Positions 16,399-24,360 of a stretch of DNA of 48,920 bases are shown one piece after another. Below the pieces are notes generated by a model. It was given only the letters and a program-made list of their open reading frames with translations. It was not told where the DNA came from and made no database searches. The stretch's first letter is position 1; each line of letters opens with the position of its first letter. Made by a program: the position numbers and the translations under genes. The DNA lies in NCBI GenBank assembly GCA_900315505.1, contig OMZG01000016.1, positions 1 through 48,920 of the forward strand, given 5' to 3'. Source of the stretch: an uncultured Lachnospiraceae bacterium (GTDB lineage: Bacteria; Bacillota; Clostridia; Lachnospirales; Lachnospiraceae).

Positions 16399-17559
16399 AT
16401 GAGCGACAGAGAAACAAGGCAGCCCTCGAGGCGTAAGAAGCGCAGAAAAAGAAGAAAGGTGCTTCTGATCATTGAGATAATCATACTGATACTACTGCTG
16501 ATCGTGCTTTTTGCATGGCTGAAGTTCGGTACGATAAATGTGAGAAATATCGGAAAAGTAAAGACCGGAGATATTTCCAAGAAGACTGAGAAGGTGCTGT
16601 CGGGTTACACGAATTTCATGGTGTACGGCGTCGACAACAGGACGGCCGGCAACTATAATGGCGGCAATACCGATGTGCAGATCCTCGTGAGTATCAATAA
16701 CGACACTAAGAAGATCCGCATGGCATCTATCTACAGAGATACCTATCTCGATATCGATCCTACAGGAAATACGACTCTTGCCAAGTCAAACGGCGCATAC
16801 GGCCGTGGCGGCGAGAAGGAAGCTATGGAGATGATCAATGAGAATTTCGACCTGAACGTGGACAAGTTCGTGTCCGTGGACTTCGCTGCAGTGGTCGATG
16901 TGATCGATGATGTAGGTGGAATAGAGGTGGATGTCTCAGATGATGAGCTTGCGGCGCTGAACAGCAGGAGATATCCTACAATTCCAGAGGTTGCAAGGGT
17001 TTCAGGCAAGAAGGCTACTCCTGTGACAAAGGCCGGGAAGCAGACGCTCAATGGTGTGCAGGCCTGCGCATACTGCCGTATCAGACACGGAGCCGGTGAT
17101 GACTGGGGCCGTGCGAGAAGACAGCGTACCGTCATGAGCCAGCTGTTCCAGAAGGTCAAGGGCGCATCTGCATCACAGATGAGTAAGATAATAGATGATG
17201 TGTTCCCGAAGATATCGACGAATTTCTCTATGACAGAGATGCTCTCACTCGCATCCGCAGTGAAGTCATATTCGATCGACAAGTCCTTCGGCTTCCCGTT
17301 CAATGAGACAACGATGGAGCTCAATGGCAGGGATACGATGATCCCGTGCACGCTCGAGTCGAATGTAGAGAAGCTGCACCAGAAGATGTTTGACGAGAAG
17401 AGCTACGCCCCGAGCCGGACTGTCAGAGCCATCAGCGACCGGATAGTCCAGGTGACAGGCAAGACCGAGGAATCGGCAGAGGACTACAGCAAGGTAGAAG
17501 GAAATATAGGGGTGGATGATGAAGCGGGTGAAAGCACCACTTCATCCACCTCTCAATAA
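16399..17559 (+). CDS. LytR-CpsA-Psr (LCP) family protein, second of tandem pair
   Basis: A 386-residue paralogue of the preceding gene with the same plan: basic N-terminus (RRKKRRKRRK), one membrane helix (VLLIIEIIILILLLIVLFAW), and an LCP domain with YTNFMVYGVDNR, IYRDT and CRIRHGAGDDWGRARRQR. The two proteins are alike along nearly their whole length, including GYTNFMV and YSIDKSFGFPF, so they arose by gene duplication. They differ in the region around 195-205 and in the tail. The TAA stop at 17557-17559 is followed at once by a 31-bp palindrome. Role: attaching glycopolymers to peptidoglycan, perhaps with a different substrate from its twin. Confidence 0.92.
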   Translation: MSDRETRQPSRRKKRRKRRKVLLIIEIIILILLLIVLFAWLKFGTINVRNIGKVKTGDISKKTEKVLSGYTNFMVYGVDNRTAGNYNGGNTDVQILVSINNDTKKIRMASIYRDTYLDIDPTGNTTLAKSNGAYGRGGEKEAMEMINENFDLNVDKFVSVDFAAVVDVIDDVGGIEVDVSDDELAALNSRRYPTIPEVARVSGKKATPVTKAGKQTLNGVQACAYCRIRHGAGDDWGRARRQRTVMSQLFQKVKGASASQMSKIIDDVFPKISTNFSMTEMLSLASAVKSYSIDKSFGFPFNETTMELNGRDTMIPCTLESNVEKLHQKMFDEKSYAPSRTVRAISDRIVQVTGKTEESAEDYSKVEGNIGVDDEAGESTTSSTSQ

Positions 17560-17590
17560 GATGAAAAAGGGGACGGGTCCCTTTTTCATC
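17560..17590 (+). repeat. 31-bp palindromic repeat, copy 1 (forward)
   Basis: Starts with GATGAAAAAGGGG and ends with CCCTTTTTCATC around an ACGGGT centre. It begins on the base after the LCP stop codon and lies 28 bp before glmS. The A-run, GC stem and T-run make it terminator-like on both strands. Confidence 0.95.
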
Positions 17591-17618
17591 TTTTATAAAA
17601 TGCAGAAAGGTTTAGATT

Positions 17619-19445
17619 ATGTGCGGAATAGTTGGATATATTGGAGAAGACCAGGCAGCACCGATCCTTCTTGATGGTCTCGAGAAGCTTGAATACCGTG
17701 GGTACGATTCAGCCGGAATCGCTGTTTTCGATGGCAAGCAGATTGAGATCAAGAAGGCCAAGGGCAGGCTCAAGGTTCTGGAAGAGCTGACTCATGACGG
17801 GGCTAATATGCCTGGTGTCGTGGGTATCGGTCATACAAGATGGGCCACCCATGGAGAGCCTTCTGATATCAACGCTCATCCTCAGTATAATAAGGACAAG
17901 ACCATAGCTGTAGTCCACAATGGAATCATTGAGAACTACCAGAAGATAAAGGACAAGCTGACTGCGAAGGGATATAAATTTATCTCTGAGACAGATACAG
18001 AGTCAGTGGCCCAGCTTCTTGACTATTACTATGAGGGCAATCCGCTCGAGGCCATCATCAAGGTCATGCAGCGTATCGAGGGTAGCTATTCTCTCGGAAT
18101 CCTGTTCGCTGATCATCCGGATAAGGTGTATGCGGCAAGAAAGGATTCTCCGCTCGTCGCCGGAATTGCAGACGATGGAAGCTATATCGCCTCAGATGTG
18201 ACTGCGATCCTGAAACACACGCGTGACGTGTATTATATCGACAATCAGGAGATTGCCTGCCTCACGAAGGAAGGCATGGCCTTTTTCAATATGGATGGTG
18301 AGCCGGTACAGAAGGAGTCGAAGCATATAGACTGGGATGCCAATGCTGCCGAGAAGGGTGGCTATGAGCATTTCATGCTGAAGGAAATGTACGAGCAGCC
18401 GAAGACCGTCCGTGACACGATGTCACCGCGTATCCGCAAGGGTCATGTAGCGATAGACGATCTGAAGATGTCAGATGATGATATCAGAAATATCGGCCGT
18501 CTCCATATCGTTGCCTGCGGAAGCGCTTATCACACCGGCGTTACAGCGAAGTATGTATATGAAGAAATGGCCCGCATCCCTACCGACGTGGATGTGGCGA
18601 GCGAATTCAGATACAGGGACCCAATCCTGGATAAAAATGATCTCGTGCTTATCATCAGCCAGTCCGGCGAGACAGCAGACACTCTTGCGGCTCTTCGTCT
18701 TGCAAAGGAAAAAGGTATCCGCACGCTTGCGATAGTAAATGTCGTGGGTTCATCGATCGCCCGTGAGGCTGATGAGGTGATGTACACCTGGGCCGGACCT
18801 GAGATCGCAGTAGCGACCACGAAGGCGTATTCAGCTCAGCTGATCTGCCATTATCTGCTTGCAATCCGCTTCGCAAGGGCCAGAGGCGAGATCACGGATG
18901 AGCAGGAGCAGGCATACGTGGCTGATCTCGAGAAGCTTCCAGATCAGATAGACATGCTCCTCAATAATAAAAAGAAAATACAGAAGTTTGCGAACCGCTA
19001 TATCGGTGCCAAGGACATCTTTTTCATTGGAAGAGGGATCGATTATGCGATCTCAATGGAAGGCTCTCTGAAGCTGAAGGAGATCTCATATATCCATTCG
19101 GAGGCTTATCCGGCAGGCGAGCTGAAGCATGGAACCATTTCCCTTATAGAGGATGGAACCCTCGTTGCAGCAATAGCCACGCAGAAGAAGCTGTACCCGA
19201 AGACCGTATCGAATATAGTAGAGGTAAAGACCCGCGGCGCTTTCGTCCTTGCAGTCACCAATGAGGGCGACACAGATATGGAAGAGCATGCTGACTATGT
19301 GATTTACATTCCGCAGACCAACCAGTACTTCACGAACTCCCTCGCTATCATCCCGCTTCAGCTGTTCGCCTATTATGTGGCTGTAGGAAAAGGGTGCGAC
19401 GTCGACAAGCCAAGGAACCTGGCAAAGTCAGTAACAGTTGAATGA
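17619..19445 (+). CDS. glmS: Glutamine-fructose-6-phosphate aminotransferase (isomerizing)
   Basis: A 608-residue enzyme of normal length making glucosamine-6-phosphate from fructose-6-phosphate and glutamine, the first step to UDP-GlcNAc for peptidoglycan. Cys2 (MCGIVGYIG) is the N-terminal nucleophile. The glutaminase domain has YRGYDSAGIAV and HTRWATHGEPS. Two SIS domains follow (VACGSAYHTGV, SQSGETADTLAAL, and FFIGRGIDYAISMEGSLKL), ending DKPRNLAKSVTVE. SD GAAAGG. The 29 bp between the palindrome and ATG leave no room for a glmS ribozyme, which many Firmicutes have here. Its position behind the LCP genes fits a cell-wall theme. Confidence 0.98.
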   Translation: MCGIVGYIGEDQAAPILLDGLEKLEYRGYDSAGIAVFDGKQIEIKKAKGRLKVLEELTHDGANMPGVVGIGHTRWATHGEPSDINAHPQYNKDKTIAVVHNGIIENYQKIKDKLTAKGYKFISETDTESVAQLLDYYYEGNPLEAIIKVMQRIEGSYSLGILFADHPDKVYAARKDSPLVAGIADDGSYIASDVTAILKHTRDVYYIDNQEIACLTKEGMAFFNMDGEPVQKESKHIDWDANAAEKGGYEHFMLKEMYEQPKTVRDTMSPRIRKGHVAIDDLKMSDDDIRNIGRLHIVACGSAYHTGVTAKYVYEEMARIPTDVDVASEFRYRDPILDKNDLVLIISQSGETADTLAALRLAKEKGIRTLAIVNVVGSSIAREADEVMYTWAGPEIAVATTKAYSAQLICHYLLAIRFARARGEITDEQEQAYVADLEKLPDQIDMLLNNKKKIQKFANRYIGAKDIFFIGRGIDYAISMEGSLKLKEISYIHSEAYPAGELKHGTISLIEDGTLVAAIATQKKLYPKTVSNIVEVKTRGAFVLAVTNEGDTDMEEHADYVIYIPQTNQYFTNSLAIIPLQLFAYYVAVGKGCDVDKPRNLAKSVTVE

Positions 19446-19562
19446 GAAATGAGCTATTTTTTCACATAATAAGAAACAGTTCTTCACACTTTCATCATAA
19501 TTAACTGCTAATATATATCCTGTCAACAGAAAAGAACAGCTATAGAAAGCGAGGTAAGATAT

Positions 19563-21086
19563 ATGAGCAATTATCAGTATTACGAATATCAGCCGGGTGG
19601 TGATGACGGCAGCAACGACCAGCAGGACAATGGCTACAATCCATACAACGGCCAGTACAACGGACCGGTTCAGCCGAAGAAGGAAAAGAAGCCGCACCCG
19701 AAGGCAAAGTTTTTCGGAAAGGTAGTTGCAGCAGCACTTATCTTCGGACTCGTGGCAGGGCCTGTGACATACGGAACGAACCGCCTGACCAGTCATTTCG
19801 CAGGTGGAGACAGCACAGCAACTGAGGATACGAACAGCAACAGCTCATCATCTAAGGAGATCGCATCAACAGCTACCTCAGCATCAGCAGGCAATGATGA
19901 TGTATCAGCAATTGCAAGCGAGACACTTCCTTCAATCGTTCAGGTGACCAATATGTCACTCGAGAAGATACAGAGCTGGTTCGGCACATCATCCACAGTA
20001 CCGACGAAGAGCCTTGGAAGCGGAGTCATTTTCAAGCAGGATGACAATTATCTGTATATCGCCACGAATAATCACGTGGTAAGCAATTCCAACAGCCTCT
20101 CAGTCACCTTCAATGACAATAAGAGCGTCACAGGTGAGGTCGTAGGTACAGACGTACAGTCTGATCTCGCAGTGATCAAGGTAAAGCTTTCATCACTGAA
20201 GGACAGCACAAAGAAGGCTATCAAGGTAGCTTCACTCGGATCTTCTGCATCACTTAAGGTAGGCCAGCAGGCAATTGTAATCGGAAATGCTCTCGGATAT
20301 GGACAGTCAGTCACGACCGGAGTCATCAGCGCACTGAACAGAGAGGTCTCTATTCAGAATGAGGACAACGGCAAGACATACACCCAGGAGATGATCCAGA
20401 CCTCAGCAGCAGTCAACTCAGGAAACTCAGGCGGCGCGCTCCTGAATTCGAAGGGCGAGGTCGTAGGAATCGTATCAGCCAAGTATTCAAGCAGCGGTTC
20501 ATCAGAGAATGCCTCAGTTGAGGGCATGGGCTTTGCGATCCCGATCGACAATGCGAAGACCATCATTGACCAGCTGATGAGCACAGGAAAGGTAACGAAC
20601 AGACCTGGTTCAAAGAGCGATTCATCTGATTCATCATCTACATCTACCAGTGACCAGGGATTCCTTGGAATCCAGGGCGCAGACATCTCATCAGAGATGG
20701 CAAGCTCGTATAACATGCCACAGGGGGTATATGTGACGAAGGTAGTATCAGGAAGCCCGGCAGAGAAGGCAGGCATCAAGAAGGGTGACGTGATCACCGG
20801 AGTTGACGGGACTGCTATTTCTTCAATGTCATCACTTCGTGAGTATATCTCAGGCAAGAAGAAAGGTGACAAGGTCAAGGTAGCAGTTGCAACTGTAGAG
20901 AATGACTATAAGTCCAAGAACGTCGAAGTCACTCTTACAGCCAGACCATCAGATGATTCTGATTCAGGCAGTGACAATGATGAGGACAGCGACAACAGTC
21001 AGGACAACAGTGGCAGCGACGATGACGGAAGCAACAGCTTCGGCAACGGCGGTCTCTATGACTGGAGCCAGATCTTCGGCAACTAA
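19563..21086 (+). CDS. HtrA/DegP-like membrane-anchored serine protease with PDZ domain
   Basis: A 507-residue surface quality-control protease. The cytoplasmic N-terminus is rich in Tyr, Asn, Gly and Gln (1-40), then a helix (VVAAALIFGLVAGPVTYG) and a Ser/Thr linker. The trypsin-like domain has His in TNNHVV, Asp in QSDLAVIKV and Ser in VNSGNSGGALL. One PDZ domain (about 370-465) contains GVYVTKVVSGSPAEKAGIKKGD. The C-terminal tail is Asp/Ser/Asn-rich and ends with YDWSQIFGN. It is preceded by 117 bp without a clear promoter and followed 2 bp after the stop by a 31-bp palindrome. It likely degrades misfolded exported proteins. Confidence 0.93.
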   Translation: MSNYQYYEYQPGGDDGSNDQQDNGYNPYNGQYNGPVQPKKEKKPHPKAKFFGKVVAAALIFGLVAGPVTYGTNRLTSHFAGGDSTATEDTNSNSSSSKEIASTATSASAGNDDVSAIASETLPSIVQVTNMSLEKIQSWFGTSSTVPTKSLGSGVIFKQDDNYLYIATNNHVVSNSNSLSVTFNDNKSVTGEVVGTDVQSDLAVIKVKLSSLKDSTKKAIKVASLGSSASLKVGQQAIVIGNALGYGQSVTTGVISALNREVSIQNEDNGKTYTQEMIQTSAAVNSGNSGGALLNSKGEVVGIVSAKYSSSGSSENASVEGMGFAIPIDNAKTIIDQLMSTGKVTNRPGSKSDSSDSSSTSTSDQGFLGIQGADISSEMASSYNMPQGVYVTKVVSGSPAEKAGIKKGDVITGVDGTAISSMSSLREYISGKKKGDKVKVAVATVENDYKSKNVEVTLTARPSDDSDSGSDNDEDSDNSQDNSGSDDDGSNSFGNGGLYDWSQIFGN

Positions 21087-21088
21087 AG

Positions 21089-21119
21089 GATGAAAAAGGG
21101 GACAGGTCCCAAATTCATC
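21089..21119 (+). repeat. 31-bp palindromic repeat, copy 2 (forward, one arm diverged)
   Basis: GATGAAAAAGGGG-ACAGGTCCC followed by AAATTCATC: the right arm has AAA where other copies have TTT, which weakens the stem. It begins 2 bp after the htrA stop. Confidence 0.9.
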
Positions 21120-21137
21120 TTTTTATAGGATTATAAC

Positions 21138-21166
21138 TTGTATTCAAGTGAAAGAAACTATATAAT
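21138..21166 (+). promoter_or_regulatory. Promoter upstream of arcC
   Basis: TTGTAT (21138-21143), 17 bp, TATAAT (21161-21166). The predicted start falls near 21173, at the foot of a hairpin. Confidence 0.7.
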
Positions 21167-21169
21167 AAG

Positions 21170-21198
21170 GGCACGGTGTTAAGGCCGTGCCTGTTTTT
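21170..21198 (+). terminator. Promoter-proximal hairpin with T run (attenuator or tiny RNA)
   Basis: GGCACGG (21170-21176) and CCGTGCC (21185-21191) form a 7-bp stem followed by TGTTTTTG. It lies right at the start of the transcript from the 21138-21166 promoter, so it could end transcription after about 25 nt or serve as a 5' protective hairpin on arcC mRNA. Confidence 0.6.
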
Positions 21199-21231
21199 GT
21201 AGTTATGATGAAAGGTGAGTCCCTTCGAAAA

Positions 21232-21262
21232 GATGAAAAAGGGACCCGTCCCCTTTTTCATC
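21232..21262 (-). repeat. 31-bp palindromic repeat, copy 3 (reverse)
   Basis: GATGAAAAAGGGACC and GTCCCCTTTTTCATC: the exact reverse complement of copy 1. It lies 2 bp before the arcC ribosome site and forms an inverted pair with copy 2. Confidence 0.95.
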
Positions 21263-21273
21263 TAAGGAGATTT

Positions 21274-22206
21274 ATGGACAAGAAGAGAATCGTAATAGCA
21301 TTAGGTCACAATGCGCTTGGCACTACGCTTCCGGAGCAGAAGAAGGCTGCAGCAGGCAGCGCAAAGGCTGTGGCTGAATTCATTTCACAGGGCTATCAGG
21401 TTGTGATCACTCATTCGAATGGACCGCAGGTCGGCATGATACATACGGCCATGAATGAATTTTCACAGAAGTATCCTGAGTACACAGATACTCCTATGAG
21501 TGTCTGCTCTGCTATGAGTCAGGGATACATCGGCTATGACCTGCAGAGCGCTATCCGCAGTGAGCTGATCAACAAGGGTATCTACAAGACTGTTGCGACA
21601 GTCCTCACTCAGGTGACTGTGGATCCGTATGATGAGGCTTTTTACAGACCTACGAAGATCATCGGCAGAGTCCTCACGAAGGAAGAGGCGCAGGCACAGG
21701 AGAAGAAGGGCAATCATGTGACAGAGGTCGAGGGCGGATACAGACGTATCGTTGCGACTCCGAAGCCACAGAGCATTGTAGAGATTGATGCGATCAATGC
21801 GCTTCTTGATGCTGATCAGGTAGTCATTGCTTGTGGCGGCGGTGGAATTCCGGTTCTTTCACAGGATCATATTCTGAAAGGTGCTTCGGCCGTTATCGAA
21901 AAGGATACGGCGGCAGGCGTTCTGGCTGATCAGGTAGATGCTGATATGCTGATCATCCTCACAGGCACTAACAAGGTCTGCCTGAACTATGGTACAGCTG
22001 ATGAGAAGCCGCTTGATTTCATTTCAGTCGCAGACGCGAAGAAATATCTCGCTGAGGGGCAGTTTGAAGAAGGTACAATGGCACCGAAGATTGCTGCAGC
22101 GATCAGTTACATCGGAGATTCAGCAATCAGAAAGACTCTCATTGCAAAGCTTGACCCTGAGAATCCGCTGATCGCAGGCAAGGACGGAACGATGATTGCT
22201 AAGTGA
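21274..22206 (+). CDS. arcC: Carbamate kinase
   Basis: A 310-residue amino-acid-kinase-fold enzyme; it makes ATP and carbamate-derived products from carbamoyl phosphate. Motifs: IVIALGHNALG (where most family members have GGNAL), THSNGPQVGM, PTKIIGRVLTKEEA, VIACGGGGIPV, IEKDTAAGVLADQVDADML and GTMAPKI. The start ATG 21274 (SD AAGGAGA, 21264-21270) gives the family N-terminus; upstream starts would run through the palindrome. No arcA or argF neighbour is seen, so an arginine deiminase pathway cannot be inferred. Expression may be affected by the hairpins at 21170 and 21232. Confidence 0.93.
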   Translation: MDKKRIVIALGHNALGTTLPEQKKAAAGSAKAVAEFISQGYQVVITHSNGPQVGMIHTAMNEFSQKYPEYTDTPMSVCSAMSQGYIGYDLQSAIRSELINKGIYKTVATVLTQVTVDPYDEAFYRPTKIIGRVLTKEEAQAQEKKGNHVTEVEGGYRRIVATPKPQSIVEIDAINALLDADQVVIACGGGGIPVLSQDHILKGASAVIEKDTAAGVLADQVDADMLIILTGTNKVCLNYGTADEKPLDFISVADAKKYLAEGQFEEGTMAPKIAAAISYIGDSAIRKTLIAKLDPENPLIAGKDGTMIAK

Positions 22207-22265
22207 GTTAGAAGTTAAGAGTTAAAAGTTAAGAGTTATAACTCAGGACTTAGAACTTACAACTC
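22206..22265 (+). repeat. Heptameric palindromic repeat before pyk
   Basis: Successive 7-mers read AGTTAGA, AGTTAAG, AGTTAAA, AGTTAAG, AGTTATA, then the complementary set ACTCAGG, ACTTAGA, ACTTACA, ACTC. The first half can fold onto the second. It starts on the last base of the arcC stop codon and ends 15 bp before pyk. Confidence 0.85.
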
Positions 22266-22280
22266 AAACAGGAAATAATA

Positions 22281-23708
22281 ATGGATTACAGAAGAAAAAC
22301 CAAAATCATATGTACCCTCGGTCCGGCATCTGAATCACCGGAGACGATGAAAAAGCTCATAGATGCAGGTATGAATGTGGCCAGATTCAATTTTTCTCAT
22401 GGAAGTCATGAGGAGCATCTCGGCAGACTGAAGACTCTCAGGAAGCTGAGAAAAGAAACTGGCAAGCCTGTTGCAGCTCTTCTCGATACCAAGGGACCTG
22501 AGATCAGACTTAAGAATTTCAAAGATGGTGGAGTCGATCTCGCAGATAATCAGATTTTTACACTGACTACAAGAGATGTAGAAGGAACTCAGGACATTGT
22601 ATCGATCACATATAAAGATCTGCCGAAGGATGTGTCAGAGGGAGTTCATATCCTGATTGATGACGGTCTCGTAGAGATGGTCGTCCAGAAGGTCAATGAT
22701 ACAGATATCACCTGTCGTGTCGTAAATGGCGGACATATCTCTGACAAGAAGGGTGTCAATGTCCCGAATGTCGAACTGTCAATGCCGTTTGTCAGCCCGC
22801 GTGATTACAAGGATCTTGTATTCGGAGTTCAGGAGGACTTCGATTTCGTTGCTGCTTCTTTTACACGTACTGCTCAGGATATCAAGGATATCAGAAAGAT
22901 CCTGAAAGAGCATGGCGGCGAGAAGATCCAGATCATTGCCAAGATTGAGAACAACCAGGGCGTCAAGAATATAGATGAGATCATTGATGCCGCTGATGGT
23001 GTAATGGTAGCCCGTGGTGATATGGGAGTTGAGATCCCGCTTGAGGATGTGCCGGTGATTCAGAAGATGATCATCAAGAAGGTATATGAGGCCGGCAAGT
23101 TCGTAGTAACAGCTACACAGATGCTTGATTCCATGATCACTCATCCGAGACCGACCAGAGCCGAGGCTACAGATGTGGCTAATGCAGTATATGATGGCAC
23201 TTCAGCCATTATGCTCTCAGGTGAGACGGCTGCCGGCAAATATCCTGTTGATGCAGTTGCCACAATGGACAGGATTGCCAGAAGGACAGAGCAGGACATC
23301 CATTACCTCAGCAGAATGATAAAGAACGAGACAGCCAAGTCAGAATCATCAATAACAGACGGTATCACACATTCAGCATGTCTTCTCGCAGGCGACCTCA
23401 ATGCGACAGCCATTGTCACAGTCACGAAGTCAGGCCGCACGGCACATGCTGTATCGAAATTCCGCCCGGCATCACCAATCATTGCAGGCTGCATAGATGA
23501 CAAGGTCTGCCGCCAGATGAATCTCTGCTGGGGCACGACTCCTATTATGATTCAGGAAGAAAAAGATGCGGAAGAGCTTTTCGCACACACAATATCGAGA
23601 TGTGAAGAGGAGAATCTTCTCGTTGAGGGAGATGTGATAGTTCTGATCGCCGGAGTACCGCTCGGTATCTCAGGAACGACGAATCTGATCAAGGCTCAGA
23701 TGGTGTAA
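22281..23708 (+). CDS. pyk: Pyruvate kinase
   Basis: A 475-residue glycolytic enzyme converting phosphoenolpyruvate and ADP to pyruvate and ATP. Motifs: TKIICTLGPASES, MNVARFNFSHGSHEEH, LLDTKGPEIRLKNF, the B domain, IIAKIENNQGVKNIDEI (catalytic Lys), VMVARGDMGVEIP and MLDSMITHPRPTRAEATDV (split motif) followed by LSGETAAGKYP. It ends with the standard allosteric C-domain and lacks the extra phosphohistidine-like domain found in some Firmicute enzymes. SD ACAGGA. It is flanked on both sides by 7-bp-period palindromic repeats and converges on the DtxR-type regulator. Confidence 0.97.
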   Translation: MDYRRKTKIICTLGPASESPETMKKLIDAGMNVARFNFSHGSHEEHLGRLKTLRKLRKETGKPVAALLDTKGPEIRLKNFKDGGVDLADNQIFTLTTRDVEGTQDIVSITYKDLPKDVSEGVHILIDDGLVEMVVQKVNDTDITCRVVNGGHISDKKGVNVPNVELSMPFVSPRDYKDLVFGVQEDFDFVAASFTRTAQDIKDIRKILKEHGGEKIQIIAKIENNQGVKNIDEIIDAADGVMVARGDMGVEIPLEDVPVIQKMIIKKVYEAGKFVVTATQMLDSMITHPRPTRAEATDVANAVYDGTSAIMLSGETAAGKYPVDAVATMDRIARRTEQDIHYLSRMIKNETAKSESSITDGITHSACLLAGDLNATAIVTVTKSGRTAHAVSKFRPASPIIAGCIDDKVCRQMNLCWGTTPIMIQEEKDAEELFAHTISRCEEENLLVEGDVIVLIAGVPLGISGTTNLIKAQMV

Positions 23709-23710
23709 GA

Positions 23711-23780
23711 GGGGTTAGGATATAGGGGTTAGGGGATAGGGGCGAGGGGCCAGGAAAATTACTATCCCCTATCCCCTAAG
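23711..23780. repeat. Heptameric palindromic repeat after pyk, probable bidirectional terminator
   Basis: A series with GGNNAGG every 7 bp (GGTTAGG, ATATAGG, GGTTAGG, GGATAGG, GGCGAGG, GGCCAGG), then an inverted arm. TTAGGGGATAGGGG (23729-23742) is the perfect complement of CCCCTATCCCCTAA (23766-23779). It lies between convergent pyk and the regulator gene and no other terminator is seen there. Confidence 0.85.
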
Positions 23781-23787
23781 TTATTAT

Positions 23788-24165
23788 TCAGCCCTTCTTT
23801 TCCTGCTCCCCGTAAGCCCTCTTGATGGCTTCAAATGTCTCCGGAGACACATAATGCTCAATACGACAGGCGTCCTTGACAGCAATATCTTCTGGCACGC
23901 CGATACTGACGAAGAGCTTTGAGAGAAATTTGTGTCTCTCATACATCTGCTGGGCAATAACCATTCCCTTGTCAGTAAGGGTGATGTGATTGTGCTCATC
24001 AATATTTACATATCCGTTTTCTTTGAGCTGCTTCATGAATACTGAAACGGTGGCTCTCGCATATCCAAAATAATTGCATATATCGGTGGCACGGACATAT
24101 TCCTTCTGCTCTGAAAGGATCAGGATTGATTCGAGATAATCCTGTGCCGACTCCTGCATTTTCAT
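23788..24165 (-). CDS. DtxR/MntR-family metal-dependent repressor
   Basis: A 125-residue protein. The N-terminal winged helix (QESAQDYLESILILSEQKEYVRATDI, recognition helix YARATVSVFMKQLKENGYV) is followed by the metal-binding and dimerisation helices (MYERHKFLSKLFVSIGVPEDIAVKDACRIEHYVS), which hold the H, E, C and H ligands usual for this family. There is no SH3-like third domain, so it is an MntR-size protein, slightly short. It is divergent from the feo operon, with a 195-bp shared control region, and so probably represses iron uptake when metal is abundant. Its own promoter is at 24194-24222, SD AAGGAGG. Confidence 0.9.
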   Translation of the reverse strand: MKMQESAQDYLESILILSEQKEYVRATDICNYFGYARATVSVFMKQLKENGYVNIDEHNHITLTDKGMVIAQQMYERHKFLSKLFVSIGVPEDIAVKDACRIEHYVSPETFEAIKRAYGEQEKKG

Positions 24166-24193
24166 ATTGCATTCCTCCTTAAAATATTCTCAA

Positions 24194-24222
24194 ATTATAC
24201 ATCATTTTGTATACAGATTCAA
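24194..24222 (-). promoter_or_regulatory. Promoter of the DtxR-type regulator
   Basis: On the minus strand TTGAAT (24217-24222), 17 bp, TATAAT (24194-24199), about 28 bp before the start codon. Confidence 0.75.
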
Positions 24223-24227
24223 TACTG

Positions 24228-24249
24228 TTAGGCACTTCTAATATATTAG
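24228..24249. promoter_or_regulatory. Candidate DtxR-type operator in the feo control region
   Basis: TTAG-N6-CTAA (24228-24241) overlaps the perfect 12-bp palindrome CTAATATATTAG (24238-24249). A related sequence, TAGTGCTAATATACTA (24301-24316), covers the feo -10 element, and AGTTA-CGAC-TAACT lies at 24323-24336. These dyads between the regulator and feoA are candidate repressor sites. Confidence 0.45.
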
Positions 24250-24283
24250 CGCAATTAAAATGTTTTGTAACACTAACTTTTTC

Positions 24284-24312
24284 TTGACAGATTTGTAAGG
24301 TAGTGCTAATAT
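24284..24312 (+). promoter_or_regulatory. Promoter of the feo operon
   Basis: TTGACA (24284-24289), 17 bp, TAATAT (24307-24312), starting near 24319, about 42 bp before feoA. The -10 lies in a TAGT/ACTA dyad. Confidence 0.8.
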
Positions 24313-24360
24313 ACTATATGTAAGTTACGACTAACTAACAATTAGAAAGGATGAAAAGTT

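Noticed and set aside
21187-21273. N-terminal extension of carbamate kinase from 21187
   Set aside because: It would translate the promoter-proximal region and the palindrome; ATG 21274 has an ideal SD and gives the family N-terminus.
22206-23780. CRISPR-like array near pyk
   Set aside because: The repeats are 7-bp units in short fold-back blocks without spacers; no cas genes are present anywhere in the window.
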